Position numbers and translations under genes: made by a program. The notes beneath the pieces are model-generated. The model was not told the origin of the DNA and made no database searches. It saw only the letters and a list, made by a program, of their open reading frames with translations. A stretch of 64,000 nt of DNA from Planktothrix sp. FACHB-1365 (GTDB taxonomy: Bacteria; Cyanobacteriota; Cyanobacteriia; Cyanobacteriales; Microcoleaceae). How positions within the stretch are numbered: position 1 is the first letter of the stretch; the number at the start of each line of letters is the position of its first letter. The DNA lies in NCBI RefSeq assembly GCF_014697575.1, contig NZ_JACJSC010000012.1:62001-126000 (forward strand), read 5' to 3'. Positions 46,313-55,332 of this stretch are shown here, piece after piece.

Positions 46313-47062
46313 TTATAAATTAACATCGGCTAAATAAACATCTGTACGGTAAATTAAATGTACAAATCCTTGAGCATCTACCCAACGTTGAAATAACGCT
46401 TCTAACTCGGTAATAATCTGTTGACCCGCTTCTCCTTCAGTCGGAATATAAGAGGCGCTTTGAGTTCTTCCAATTAACCCTTCTAAATCTAATATTTGTT
46501 GAGAAGCGATCGCTTGATAACGCCAATTGGTAAAATAAGAATAACTTTGAGCCCTATCCATAACTCGTTTTCGTTTTTCCTTTTCTACTGGCGGATCTTT
46601 GGCTGCATTTTTAAAAATTTGGCTATATTCTTGGGTAAATTGATCATTACGGTTTCGATGATTCCAAACAATTCCTAACCGTCCTGATGGTTTTAAAATT
46701 CGATTAAATTCTTTTAAAGTAAGTTCAGGGTTAAACCAATGAAAGGCTTGAAAAGCAGTAACTAAATCAACAGAATTATCTCCTAAATTCGTATTTTCCG
46801 CCGTAGCTTCTCGAAATTCTACTAAGGGATGGGGGGTGGCGGTTTCTCTCATTTGGGGGTTAGGTTCAACTGCTAAAACCTTAACCCCTCTTTCTGCTAA
46901 TAACCGTGAAGAAATCCCCGTTCCCGCACCAATATCAACTGCTATTAATTCCGAGGTATTTCCTAACCCCTCTAATACCATTGTAATCGCTTCATCAGGA
47001 TAACTTGGTCGATATTTCGCATAATAAGATGCTCGGTCAGAAAACCGAGTTAAAGGGTTCAT
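46313..47062 (-). CDS. Class I SAM-dependent methyltransferase
   Basis: A methyltransferase with the class I (methyltransf_11) pattern: IAVDIGAGTGISSRLLAERG (motif I), VLAVEPNPQMRE, VDLVTAFQAFHWFNP and LKPSGRLGIVWNH. The product from MNPLTRFSDRASYYAKYRPS (249 residues) matches the usual start of this family; an ATG seven codons upstream touches the tandem repeat and has no ribosome site. Substrate unknown. Confidence 0.8.
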   Translation of the reverse strand: MNPLTRFSDRASYYAKYRPSYPDEAITMVLEGLGNTSELIAVDIGAGTGISSRLLAERGVKVLAVEPNPQMRETATPHPLVEFREATAENTNLGDNSVDLVTAFQAFHWFNPELTLKEFNRILKPSGRLGIVWNHRNRNDQFTQEYSQIFKNAAKDPPVEKEKRKRVMDRAQSYSYFTNWRYQAIASQQILDLEGLIGRTQSASYIPTEGEAGQQIITELEALFQRWVDAQGFVHLIYRTDVYLADVNL

Positions 47063-47083
47063 TTTGTAAAGAAACTCTTCCAT

Positions 47084-47135
47084 AATCAGTTATCAGTTAT
47101 CAGTTATCAGTTATCAGTTATCAGTTATCAGTTAA
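47084..47135. repeat. Six tandem CAGTTAT heptamers
   Basis: Six exact heptamers plus a partial one fill the whole spacer between two minus-strand genes. The final partial unit supplies the TTA (TAA on the coding strand) stop codon of the upstream membrane protein gene. The same heptamer occurs near 1.2 and 26.7-26.9 kb. Confidence 0.9.
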
Positions 47136-47881
47136 TTCATGATTTTAATTTCAACATCAATTTTTTGTTGCCATTCTCGAATATAAACTAATAATCCATA
47201 CATAAACACAATCACTCCCATCATTTCCATAATTTCTTCTACAATTGCCATTCCTGCATAAATCGGATTTTGTTGATTTTCTATAACGGTAATATAACTC
47301 CCTAGCATTTCCATGAATAACGCACCTCCAATATATAAAGATGCAGCTAAAGCAAAATGATAGCGGGTTTTTAGGGGAAGATATAACCAAAATTTCCAAT
47401 ATTGTTTTAGGAAAATAGCAACTATAATTGTCCCTGGAATGACCCACATTGAATGTAAAAAAGCAGGTAACTTTAACGCTTCCGCAATATCAGGAATAAT
47501 TAAGATTTCATGAATCGTAGCTACTTCATCAAAAGCTAGTAACCAAAAAATAATCGATAACCATTTCCACTGTTGGAAATAACGATAGTTTACCGGAGTA
47601 TTATCATCAGGATCGTTTAAGGTTTTTTGTTGTTCCAGTTCCACTTGTTTTCCTGATGCGATCGCACCCAATAACCAAGCACAAAAAGCTAACATAAACG
47701 CACTATAAAACGTTGGTAAATTCATCTCTCGATCTACATTAAACATCACTGTCCAATCTTCTCGATAATTAAACACAAATTTACCAATTTGAACTGCAAT
47801 ACTCGTTAGCGTAAAAAATACCACTCCCAGCGTTAAACGTTTGGCTAATTTTAGGGGAGAAAGCGTTAGATATAACTGCAT
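47132..47881 (-). CDS. Conserved multi-spanning membrane protein
   Basis: The protein from MQLYLTLSP has 249 residues and about six hydrophobic segments (around 16-34, 53-70, 105-125, 135-152, 168-190 and 215-235), with acidic residues within helices (FDEVATIHE, VEEIMEMMG). I do not recognise a named family. It starts about 40 bases after the GT39-like gene on the same strand, which suggests a joint role at the membrane, possibly in the same sugar pathway. Confidence 0.55.
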   Translation of the reverse strand: MQLYLTLSPLKLAKRLTLGVVFFTLTSIAVQIGKFVFNYREDWTVMFNVDREMNLPTFYSAFMLAFCAWLLGAIASGKQVELEQQKTLNDPDDNTPVNYRYFQQWKWLSIIFWLLAFDEVATIHEILIIPDIAEALKLPAFLHSMWVIPGTIIVAIFLKQYWKFWLYLPLKTRYHFALAASLYIGGALFMEMLGSYITVIENQQNPIYAGMAIVEEIMEMMGVIVFMYGLLVYIREWQQKIDVEIKIMN

Positions 47882-47923
47882 TTTAACTGATCCTATTGGC
47901 GTTAAACTCAAATCATAACCCAA

Positions 47924-49621
47924 CTATCGACAATAATATCGTCCATATCGATATCCATTAAAATCAGGCTGAGGACGGGGATCTTCCTGACAGCGAAATT
48001 GGCTAAAATCCGTATTATCTTTTAAATTCACCCTCCAAAATTCAAAGGGACGTTGAACTTGAGTTAAAACAGTTGCTACCGCAGGAGAAGGATTATCTGT
48101 TTTTTTGACTAACAGAAATTGAGGTAATTTTTCAGCCTGCTGACGTTTAAATTCTAATCCTAATCCCATCAAAGCGCGAGTTTCTGCATGGGTTCGCTGA
48201 GTCATAGCAATAATAACAGGTGTTTTCGCTTCATTAATAATATAACTGGCTAAACGATCTGATTGTTGGGATTTTTGAAACCCATAATTTCCCCCAACGG
48301 TTAATGCACCAACACATCCCATAATTAAGGTGACAATTACGATTTTTTGGCTATTAACTTGTAAAATAGGCGGAAGTGAAACCGAAGAATAATTAAAGAT
48401 TTCAGGTTGTTTCCAAATTCGACCTAATGCAGAACCTATAATTAAAATAAACACCGGAAAGTAAACAAATTGATATCTCGCCGCCAGAGAGACATCCTTT
48501 TGAAGTCCATAAATTAAAATTAAAAATAGCACAAGAACACTACTCAAAATACCGCTAAAAATTTTAGTTTCCAGTTGATTTTCAGAGGCGGTCAAATTGA
48601 ACCGAATTCCCAGAATAATTCCAGGAATCACCCAAACTAAAACTGTTAATAAAATTAAGACTGAAATGACCGTAATGATCAAAGGTGTTCCTTCAACGGG
48701 TAATAAAAAGATCTGGGTAATTAACCAGGCGAGTAACCGAAATAAAGGTTCTATCCATCCTAAGCCTTTAAATTCAGTTTCAATCCAGTCTGTAAGTTGA
48801 TCATTGGGAATACTTTTTAAAATGGGAATCCAAACTAACCCACTGATAAAGGTTCCTAAAATTACTCCATAAATTCTTAGCCAAGCTGTTCTTAAAATCC
48901 CTAATTTATTTTGCCAATTCTTTAACCACAATCCCCCTAAAACTAACCCTTCTGCACCCAAGAACACAATAAAAAAATAGTGGCTGGCTATTCCTAATCC
49001 ATTAATCATAATCCAACCGATTACTTGAATGATAGATAAGGGTTTTTCCCCCTCTAAACTTCTCATCGCCTTGACAAAATAGCCCAGAGATGCAATAATC
49101 CAGAGTATCGTTAGAGTATAATGGCGTGCTTCCTGCGATAAATAGATGCCATAAGGAGAAACTGCCATTAACGCAGCAGTAATTTGAGCAAAAATCAACG
49201 ATTTAAAGGCAAAATAACTTAAACTAAAAATAGCCGGAATTGATAAAACCCCTAAAATAGAACTGAGCGATCGCGCTACCGTTAAAGAGACTAATTCTCC
49301 CTCGGTTGAAAACAATTTCATCCAAAAATGATTCAATAAAAAATATAAGGGAGGGTGATTACTTTCACTGAACAAATGATAAACCACATCCGACGGTTGA
49401 GTCGTTGCTTCAAACCGCAAAGGAGATAATAAAGTATCTACCGAAATCATTTGATCTAACGGAATTGTTTTCAGTCCGTGACCCAAACTAAACACTAAAG
49501 TAGAAATTTCAATACTCGATGCTGATTTATCTCCTAAACCGATAAATCTCAATAAAATTCCCAGTCCCACCCAAAATAACAATAAAACCGGATGAAACCA
49601 TCGGTTATTCGTAATTTTCAT
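47924..49621 (-). CDS. GT39/ArnT-like membrane glycosyltransferase
   Basis: A 565-residue protein with about twelve hydrophobic segments. The N-terminal extramembrane loop holds ESNHPPLYFLLNHFWMKLFS, the aromatic/His-Pro pattern common to bacterial PMT/ArnT-type glycosyltransferases that use lipid-linked sugars. The C-terminal part is a soluble domain of about 130 residues. Donor and acceptor are unknown. It is followed closely by a membrane protein gene and preceded by a repeat-filled spacer. Confidence 0.72.
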   Translation of the reverse strand: MKITNNRWFHPVLLLFWVGLGILLRFIGLGDKSASSIEISTLVFSLGHGLKTIPLDQMISVDTLLSPLRFEATTQPSDVVYHLFSESNHPPLYFLLNHFWMKLFSTEGELVSLTVARSLSSILGVLSIPAIFSLSYFAFKSLIFAQITAALMAVSPYGIYLSQEARHYTLTILWIIASLGYFVKAMRSLEGEKPLSIIQVIGWIMINGLGIASHYFFIVFLGAEGLVLGGLWLKNWQNKLGILRTAWLRIYGVILGTFISGLVWIPILKSIPNDQLTDWIETEFKGLGWIEPLFRLLAWLITQIFLLPVEGTPLIITVISVLILLTVLVWVIPGIILGIRFNLTASENQLETKIFSGILSSVLVLFLILIYGLQKDVSLAARYQFVYFPVFILIIGSALGRIWKQPEIFNYSSVSLPPILQVNSQKIVIVTLIMGCVGALTVGGNYGFQKSQQSDRLASYIINEAKTPVIIAMTQRTHAETRALMGLGLEFKRQQAEKLPQFLLVKKTDNPSPAVATVLTQVQRPFEFWRVNLKDNTDFSQFRCQEDPRPQPDFNGYRYGRYYCR

Positions 49622-49674
49622 CCCTTAAAACAATCCTCACAAAATCTAAACTAATCATTATACTTCATCCGTAG

Positions 49675-49860
49675 GGTGCGTAAGCTCCGCGCACGCACCA
49701 ACCCCATATTATAATAGTAAAAACCATCATTATTTTAGAATTTATAAGCATCGCGCACACACCAAAACCTTATTATAGGAATAATAAAACCTATCATTAT
49801 TTTAGAATTTATAAGCACCACTCAGACACCAAACCCCTATTATATTGTAGGAATAAATAA
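49675..49860. repeat. Degenerate 65-bp tandem repeats with a leading hairpin
   Basis: After a 7-bp stem GGTGCGT/ACGCACC (49675-49699), a unit of about 65 bases (TAAGCxxC..CACC, then CATCATTATTTTAGAATTTA) is repeated two and three-quarter times, at 49681, 49745 and 49812. TCCCTTAAAA stands at both ends (49621 and 49861). No gene or promoter can be read in it. Confidence 0.75.
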
Positions 49861-49864
49861 TCCC

Positions 49865-51454
49865 TTAAAACCGTCGTTCTAATTTCAAACATTGACCCGG
49901 CGTTAACTTCCTAATTTCATCTGTTAAATCTAACCAAGGTTGTAATTGTCCCCGTTGAAACGTGCGACTATAAGGAATATCCATCGACGTTTGATCACAA
50001 GCAATTCCAGCAGAAACGACCCCTCGCCAAGAATCAGCATATAATTCATCAATAATATGCCATTGATTTCTTTCCCACCGAAATCGTCGTGTAAATCGAA
50101 AGGGTGCGTCTTGTTTCCCCCGAACAATTTCAGAAGAATTTAAACTCTGAATTTGCTTGGAAAAAAATCTCCCTAAAATCAATATTAAAATTCGCATTAA
50201 CACTAATTTCAACGAAGATAATTGATTAGGTTTTACCCAACTTAATCCCCCTTCAATTAAAACATCATCCTGTTCAACATGAATGGTATAGGAGCTCATT
50301 AAATGCGCCACAGCATTTTTAATCTGACGACCCTGACGAACTTGTAGGGAAAAATGAGTATCTGACAATATCAGTTTATTTTCTCTAAATAACTTAAAAA
50401 CGCCCCCTTTATTTAAAGCCACATATAATTCCACATGGGGACGACGTTTAATTAAAATCTCCGCTTCCTTTAACCCAATACTCGCCACATCTCGCGCTAA
50501 AGGTTGCGGTCTTCCAGGGACAAAATCGCGCCAAGCCAGCAGATAATTCCAAACCCAATTTCCTAATAAATAATCATCGCCATAACAAGCTGATAAACCA
50601 TTCTTAAGACCCTGTAAAAATCGGTCATTAATTCGTAACGCATCCGGTAGCCATTCCCCGACTAATTCAAACCCATACGGAAAAAATTGATAAGTATTTA
50701 AACTTCCATATTCACCCCCATACGACCCATCAGGATGAATAAAATAAGACGCTAACTCTACCGCCTTCAGCAAAGATTCTTTGAAGCGTAAATCCCCTCT
50801 TAAATCATCCAATTGAGCTAAAAAAGAAATCGTTAAGCTATGATAACCGGGATCAAAAGTATCGTATTCTTTAAACCATCCTTCCTGACTTTGTAAGGAG
50901 AATAACCAATCTAAACGTGAAGCTTTAATGCGATGCCATTTAGACGTTTGTAACATTTGTCCCAACCGTTCTAAACAGAGAATAATTAACGCCTCCTGAC
51001 TCGCACTTTGACTAAATTTACAATAAGCTAACCCATTCGCCCGACGTTCAAAACTTTGTAACCCTTCATAATTCATTAACCCTAATAAATGATAACTTTC
51101 TAAACAAGCAAATAGGGAAAAAGCCGTTGCACTAGCAGAATGTTCTAAGGGAAAATATTGATCACAAAAATTACCAGGATGAACCGTATCAGTGGTATAA
51201 AGAATACCCGCCTCCACCCAATTTTTAATCGCAGGTTGTTGATAATAGGGATTATCGGAAATCGGAAGATCATAAACTAACGCCAGAGGTAACACTAATT
51301 CTTGCATTTTACCATTGGCAAAATCTTTAATTTTATAATGCCAAAAATTTCGATCAAAGCAACCATAAGTTGGACTATGGGGATTTCGATCCAATAAGGT
51401 TAAAATTTTAGGAATTTGAGCCAAGGCTTCACGGGAAAATAAATCTTTACTCAC
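49865..51454 (-). CDS. Unknown 529-residue protein, possible alpha/alpha-toroid fold
   Basis: The start is GTG (GTGAGTAAAGAT). The N-terminal two thirds (about 1-320) are helical with repeated aromatic patterns (LDWLFSLQSQEGWFKEYDTF, HPDGSYGGEYGSLNTYQFFP), like alpha/alpha-toroid enzymes of polysaccharide metabolism. The C-terminal third is beta-rich. There is no signal peptide, so a cytoplasmic place is likely. No family is recognised with confidence. Its context beside a membrane glycosyltransferase suggests surface glycan work. Confidence 0.55.
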   Translation of the reverse strand: MSKDLFSREALAQIPKILTLLDRNPHSPTYGCFDRNFWHYKIKDFANGKMQELVLPLALVYDLPISDNPYYQQPAIKNWVEAGILYTTDTVHPGNFCDQYFPLEHSASATAFSLFACLESYHLLGLMNYEGLQSFERRANGLAYCKFSQSASQEALIILCLERLGQMLQTSKWHRIKASRLDWLFSLQSQEGWFKEYDTFDPGYHSLTISFLAQLDDLRGDLRFKESLLKAVELASYFIHPDGSYGGEYGSLNTYQFFPYGFELVGEWLPDALRINDRFLQGLKNGLSACYGDDYLLGNWVWNYLLAWRDFVPGRPQPLARDVASIGLKEAEILIKRRPHVELYVALNKGGVFKLFRENKLILSDTHFSLQVRQGRQIKNAVAHLMSSYTIHVEQDDVLIEGGLSWVKPNQLSSLKLVLMRILILILGRFFSKQIQSLNSSEIVRGKQDAPFRFTRRFRWERNQWHIIDELYADSWRGVVSAGIACDQTSMDIPYSRTFQRGQLQPWLDLTDEIRKLTPGQCLKLERRF

Positions 51455-51674
51455 GGTTAATAACGGCTATTCGGTGCACCAAACAAATCACCGCTATTGT
51501 ACCAAAAAAGGTGCGATCGCTATTTGATTTACTGGTTTACCTGGTCTTCCAGGGTTAGTCCTGGCAACTTCTTGATATTCTTGATGTCTTTGGGGTTAAA
51601 TATTAAGCTTATTAGGAATAATAAATTTTCCAGGGTATAATTAATTTCATCATCTCCCTTGAGGTTTTCTCGTG

Positions 51675-52688
51675 ATGAGTTATTGCCTTAATCCTCAATG
51701 TCCAAATCCAACAGATCCAGCAAACGAGAATCAACACACTTGCTGTCAATGTGGCTCAGATCTTTTGCTAAAAGAACGGTATCGTGTGATTAAACAATTA
51801 GGAGGCGGATGTTCTAGCAAAACATTTGAAATTGATGATCAAGGGAAAGTTAAGGTTCTAAAAGTTTTATTAATAAACCATCCTAAAGCTGTCGCTTTAT
51901 TTAAACAACAAGCAGAAGTTTTGAGTCAAATTAATCATCCTGGAATTCCTAAAATTGATCTTGATGGATATTTTACCTATCTTCCCAAGGGGAGCGAAGA
52001 AGCTCTTCATTGTTTAGTAATGGAGAAAATTGAAGGGCTAAATTTACAAGACTGGATGAATGAACGAAAACAAGAACCCATCAGTCAAGAACAGGCTTTA
52101 GAATGGCTAAAACAACTAGCTGAGATTTTAGAGCAAGTTCATAATTTGCAATACTTCCATCGGGATATTAAGCCTAAAAATATTATGATAAAATCTAATG
52201 GACAATTAGTATTAATTGATTTTGGAACTGTACGGGAAATTTTAGGAACCTATATATTTAATTTCACTGATGGCCAAACTGTAACTGGGATTGTTTCTCC
52301 TGGATATACACCTCCAGAACAAATAAATGGGAAAGCTGTTCCTCAATCCGATTTTTTTGCCTTGGGACAAACATTGATTTATTTATTAACGGGAAAACCT
52401 CCCAATGCTTATCCAGAAAATCCCCGAACAGGTAAGTTATTATGGCGAAAAGGTGTGCCCCATATTTCTGCTCAATTTGCTGCTCTAATTGATTATTTAA
52501 TAGCTCCTTTTCCAGGTAATCGCCCTCAAAATCCACAAATAATCTTGCAATGTTTAGCAGAAATTGATTTAAAACAAACTGAGAATAATAATACTAATAT
52601 TATGAATGTTGAAATTAATTTTCAGAATCAACCTTCAGAGGCTCCTAGAGGAATACTGAGTAAAATCAAGAAATTTTTAAGCTTATAG
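51675..52688 (+). CDS. Zinc-ribbon Ser/Thr protein kinase
   Basis: A 337-residue kinase of the cyanobacterial type with an N-terminal four-Cys ribbon (CLNPQCP and CCQCG, residues 4-27). It continues with a Gly loop LGGGCSSKTF, the catalytic loop HRDIKPKNIMI, and DFG, followed by GYTPPEQ in place of the APE region. The kinase domain ends near residue 300 and no extra sensor domain follows. A GTG one codon upstream could also start. Targets unknown. Confidence 0.88.
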   Translation: MSYCLNPQCPNPTDPANENQHTCCQCGSDLLLKERYRVIKQLGGGCSSKTFEIDDQGKVKVLKVLLINHPKAVALFKQQAEVLSQINHPGIPKIDLDGYFTYLPKGSEEALHCLVMEKIEGLNLQDWMNERKQEPISQEQALEWLKQLAEILEQVHNLQYFHRDIKPKNIMIKSNGQLVLIDFGTVREILGTYIFNFTDGQTVTGIVSPGYTPPEQINGKAVPQSDFFALGQTLIYLLTGKPPNAYPENPRTGKLLWRKGVPHISAQFAALIDYLIAPFPGNRPQNPQIILQCLAEIDLKQTENNNTNIMNVEINFQNQPSEAPRGILSKIKKFLSL

Positions 52689-52774
52689 TCTAATTTTTAT
52701 ACAAAAACAACTCAAATAGGATTGCTATATAATTTAAGCAGACTAAACTGAAGAATCTCAATTATTTGTATCCC

Positions 52775-52808
52775 CAGTCATTCCTTTAATTTTATAACGG
52801 AATGACTG
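52775..52808. terminator. Shared hairpin between convergent kinase and cupin genes
   Basis: CAGTCATTCC and GGAATGACTG make a perfect 10-bp stem with a 14-base AT loop, placed between two convergent stop codons. No clear T-run follows on either strand, but its place suits bidirectional termination. Confidence 0.5.
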
Positions 52809-52818
52809 AGTTGCTAAT

Positions 52819-53316
52819 TTAAGCCGCTTTTCGTTCTTCCTGATCAAAACCATGTAAAATGGGTTCGGGGCCGAATTTAGAAGTAACTTTCAGCAAACGA
52901 GGAATTTCAAAACTATTATAAACGCGAAACTCGCTTTGAATTGTTGCTTCTGCCGCTCTAACAGCTTGGTTTAAAACTAAAGAACCATCGGGGTCAGAAA
53001 CAGAACGATGGAAGGTTCCGGGGGGAATTCTCAAAATGTGACGGTTCGCATCTAATCTAACAATATGATAGGGATCTTTCCAAGCAAAATTAACTAAATA
53101 AAAGGTGCGTCCCCCACTCACTGCTAACAAATTATCTTCTTGATGGGGATGAAGATAAAATTGCCAATATCCGGTTTCAGTATTATTGGGGCTAATGGCT
53201 GGCCCTTCATGAAAGACTAAATCACGGGCGTTTGAATTGGCAATTGTAATATCAAAAAAACGCACACTGGGAGTATCACGAAATTTATGAAAGGGGATTA
53301 ATTCAAACATATTCAC
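52819..53316 (-). CDS. Cupin-domain protein
   Basis: The 165-residue protein has one RmlC-like cupin: YLHPHQEDNLLAVSGGRTFY (about 54-73) and ILRIPPGTFHRSVSD (about 94-108) correspond to the two cupin boxes with His and Glu metal or substrate ligands. It resembles dTDP-sugar epimerase/isomerase relatives but lacks enough features for a function. It stands alone on the minus strand next to the repeat array. Confidence 0.65.
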   Translation of the reverse strand: MNMFELIPFHKFRDTPSVRFFDITIANSNARDLVFHEGPAISPNNTETGYWQFYLHPHQEDNLLAVSGGRTFYLVNFAWKDPYHIVRLDANRHILRIPPGTFHRSVSDPDGSLVLNQAVRAAEATIQSEFRVYNSFEIPRLLKVTSKFGPEPILHGFDQEERKAA

Positions 53317-53460
53317 TCTATTTAAAATATTAGTTTTTCGCGAGTTGTCTTTAGCTTAGTCATACTGATTCAAACAATCAAAACTTATTCAGAATAGTTT
53401 CTATGCGGAAACCGAATAGATAGTCTAGGGACAGAGAGGGGGAATTTTTACAGTAAAATT

Positions 53461-53824
53461 GTAGTGAGTCCTTCAGGACTCTAAGAAAGCCCTGAAGGGC
53501 TTACTACGGTTTGTAGTGAGTTTTTCAGGACTCTAAGAAAGCCCTGAAGGGCTGACTACGGTTTGTAGTGAGTCCTTCAGGACTCTAAGAAAGCCCTGAA
53601 GGGCTGACTACGATTTGTAGTGAGTCCTTTAGGACTCTAAGAAAGCCCTGAAGGGCTGACTACGATTTGTAGTGAGTCCTTTAGGACTCTAAGAAAGCCC
53701 TGAAGGGCTGACTACGATTTGTAGTGAGTCCTTTAGGACTCTAAGAAAGCCCTGAAGGGCTTACTACGGTTTGTAGTGAGTCCTTTAGGACTCTAAGAAA
53801 GCCCTGAAGGGCTTACTACGGTTT
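53461..53824. repeat. Seven-copy 52-bp tandem array of nested palindromes
   Basis: Copies begin with GTAGTGAG at 53461, 53513, 53565, 53617, 53669, 53721 and 53773, all exactly 52 bases apart. Each unit holds two small hairpins, AGTCCTTTAGGACT and AGCCCTGAAGGGCT, separated by CTAAGAA, and the whole unit is itself an imperfect inverted repeat (GTAGTGAG with TTACTAC). The few differences between copies fall at positions such as CTTC/CTTT and TTACTAC/TGACTAC. There are no spacers, so it is not CRISPR. It ends seven bases before the recR ribosome site. Confidence 0.95.
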
Positions 53825-53842
53825 GGAATTGGAGGCAGTCCG

Positions 53843-54439
53843 ACGGTTTATACTCGTCCTTTAGCTCGATTAATTGAGCAATTGCAACATTTACCCGGTG
53901 TGGGGCCAAAAACAGCCCAACGGTTGGCGCTCCATATTATTAAGCGTCCTGATGAAGATGTGCAAGCCTTAGCCCAGGCGTTATTGGATGCGAAACAGCA
54001 AGTGGGTTTTTGTCAGGTTTGTTTCCATCTCTCGGCTGAACCCGTTTGCGAGATTTGTCGTCATCCCCAACGTGACCCCGATACAATTTGTGTGGTGTCT
54101 GACTCCCGTGATGTGATTGCATTAGAAAAAACACGGGAATATAAAGGGAAATATCATGTTTTGGGGGGTGTGATTTCTCCGATGGATGGTATTGGCCCGG
54201 AACAATTAACCATTCAACCGTTAATTCGTCGGGTAAGTCAACAACAAATTAAAGAAGTGATTATTGCTATTAGTCCGAGTGTTGAAGGAGAAACCACAAC
54301 ATTATATTTAGGTCAACTGTTAAGACCCTTTACGAAAGTCACCCGCATTGCCTTTGGTTTACCGATGGGGGGCGAGTTAGAATATGCCGATGAAATTACC
54401 TTAGCACGGGCGTTAGAAGGACGGAGAGAGTTAGAATAA
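53843..54439 (+). CDS. recR: Recombination mediator RecR, non-canonical start
   Basis: RecR loads RecA with RecF/RecO at gaps. The product has the helix-hairpin-helix [16 protein letters not shown], the zinc motif [16 protein letters not shown] and the Toprim part [19 protein letters not shown]. The conserved N-terminus [14 protein letters not shown] is fully coded, but no ATG or GTG stands in front of it. GGAGG (53831-53835) is followed after seven bases by ACG at the expected start. The first canonical codon is TTG at 53882, which would drop 13 residues. Frame is otherwise intact; an in-frame stop lies upstream in the array. Confidence 0.85.
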   Translation, partial: TVYTRPLARLIEQLQHLPGVGPKTAQRLALHIIKRPDEDVQALAQALLDAKQQVGFCQVCFHLSAEPVCEICRHPQRDPDTICVVSDSRDVIALEKTREYKGKYHVLGGVISPMDGIGPEQLTIQPLIRRVSQQQIKEVIIAISPSVEGETTTLYLGQLLRPFTKVTRIAFGLPMGGELEYADEITLARALEGRRELE

Positions 54440-54465
54440 CCTACTTCAATCATCCCTTGAGGAAT

Positions 54466-54498
54466 AAAAACCCGGTTTCTGACAGAAGCCGGGTTTTT
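54466..54498 (+). terminator. Terminator after recR
   Basis: AAACCCGGTTTCTG and CAGAAGCCGGGTTTTTG form a stem of about eleven GC-rich pairs with one wobble and almost no loop beyond AC, followed by a T-run. It lies about 30 bases after the recR stop codon. Confidence 0.75.
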
Positions 54499-54522
54499 GC
54501 GATGGCTATATGTCCACCCCCA

Positions 54523-54641
54523 TTACATAACTTTATTCAAAAATCCCATTAATTACATAACACAAGTCCTAAATCGCCCCAAACCTCTATAAGTACATAA
54601 CAAATGGGGCGACTACCACAAAGTATGTAAAAAAATGTAAC
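54523..54641 (+). promoter_or_regulatory. Iteron-like operator region before the RHH gene
   Basis: Direct repeats TTACATAAC (54523 and 54553) and GTACATAAC (54593) are followed by an inverted TATGTAA (54624-54630) and ATGTAAC (54635-54641). Spacings of 30 and 40 bases keep the copies roughly on one helix face. The third copy lies inside an 8-bp inverted repeat, TCGCCCCA (54574-54581) with TGGGGCGA (54605-54612). Ribbon-helix-helix proteins usually bind short repeated sites before their own genes, so autoregulation is inferred. Confidence 0.5.
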
Positions 54642-54703
54642 AAGAGCTACCATTATGCAAATAGTCGAGTTATTGTATACCTATACACAGAAAAGTTAAA
54701 ACG

Positions 54704-55219
54704 ATGTGTGCAAAACGACTGACTATTGCCATCCCCAATGGGTTGTATGAGCGATTGCAGACTGTTAAACAAGAAATCAACATATCTGGCGTGTGCCAGG
54801 AGGCTTTAAACATGGCGATTACACTCAAAGAAACCCAAACCCAAGCATTAACCTTTAACCACCAACAACTGATTGACCGCCTGAAACTGGAAAAAAAATT
54901 GTTAGTGGCGCAAATCAAAGAACAAGGTCGGAAATTAGGAATTCAATCTGCTATGACCCTTTCCTATAAAGAATTTCAACGCATTGAACGCCTCAGTCTA
55001 GGTCATGTCAGAATCGAAGCGAATTCCTTTGCGGATATGTGGAAATTATTAGCCAGTCGTCAACCTGAGCAAAACATGGAATTTCAAGGCGAAGAATTAC
55101 GCGAAATGACTTCTCTGAATGAGGAAAACCAATCAATTTTTGTTGAAGGTTGGATGGAAGGCGTATTAACGGTTTGGAATCAAATTAAAGACGAACTTAA
55201 TGATGTGGAAGCCGAATAA
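54704..55219 (+). CDS. Ribbon-helix-helix protein with unknown C-terminal domain
   Basis: The 171-residue protein begins with a CopG-type RHH domain (KRLTIAIPNGLYERLQTVKQ, then ISGVCQEALNMAI, residues 4-39). A conserved C-terminal domain follows (about 50-165: EQGRKLGIQSAMTLSYKEFQ, FVEGWMEGVLTVWNQIKDEL) that recurs in the paralogue downstream. Codon 37 is ATG with AGGAGG eight bases ahead, a strong internal start that would release the C-terminal domain alone. The family is unknown to me. Repeats upstream suggest autoregulation. Confidence 0.75.
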   Translation: MCAKRLTIAIPNGLYERLQTVKQEINISGVCQEALNMAITLKETQTQALTFNHQQLIDRLKLEKKLLVAQIKEQGRKLGIQSAMTLSYKEFQRIERLSLGHVRIEANSFADMWKLLASRQPEQNMEFQGEELREMTSLNEENQSIFVEGWMEGVLTVWNQIKDELNDVEAE

Positions 55220-55332
55220 AATTCATTGATTTAACCGGATGAATTCATTTCAATGGGCTAATCAAGATTCGACTATTCCTATTGTTAACAACTCGGATTT
55301 TTGTCAAACAACCCAGATGCTATCAACAATAA

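Noticed and set aside
52715-52740. A second MITE near GATTGCTATA
   Set aside because: Only one end-like motif is present and no matching inverted end was found nearby.
53461-53824. CRISPR array
   Set aside because: Units are nearly identical over the full 52-base period; there are no unique spacers and no cas genes.
54670-54918. 82-residue minus-strand frame over the RHH gene start
   Set aside because: Antisense to a well-supported gene; Cys/Trp-rich composition typical of shadow frames.
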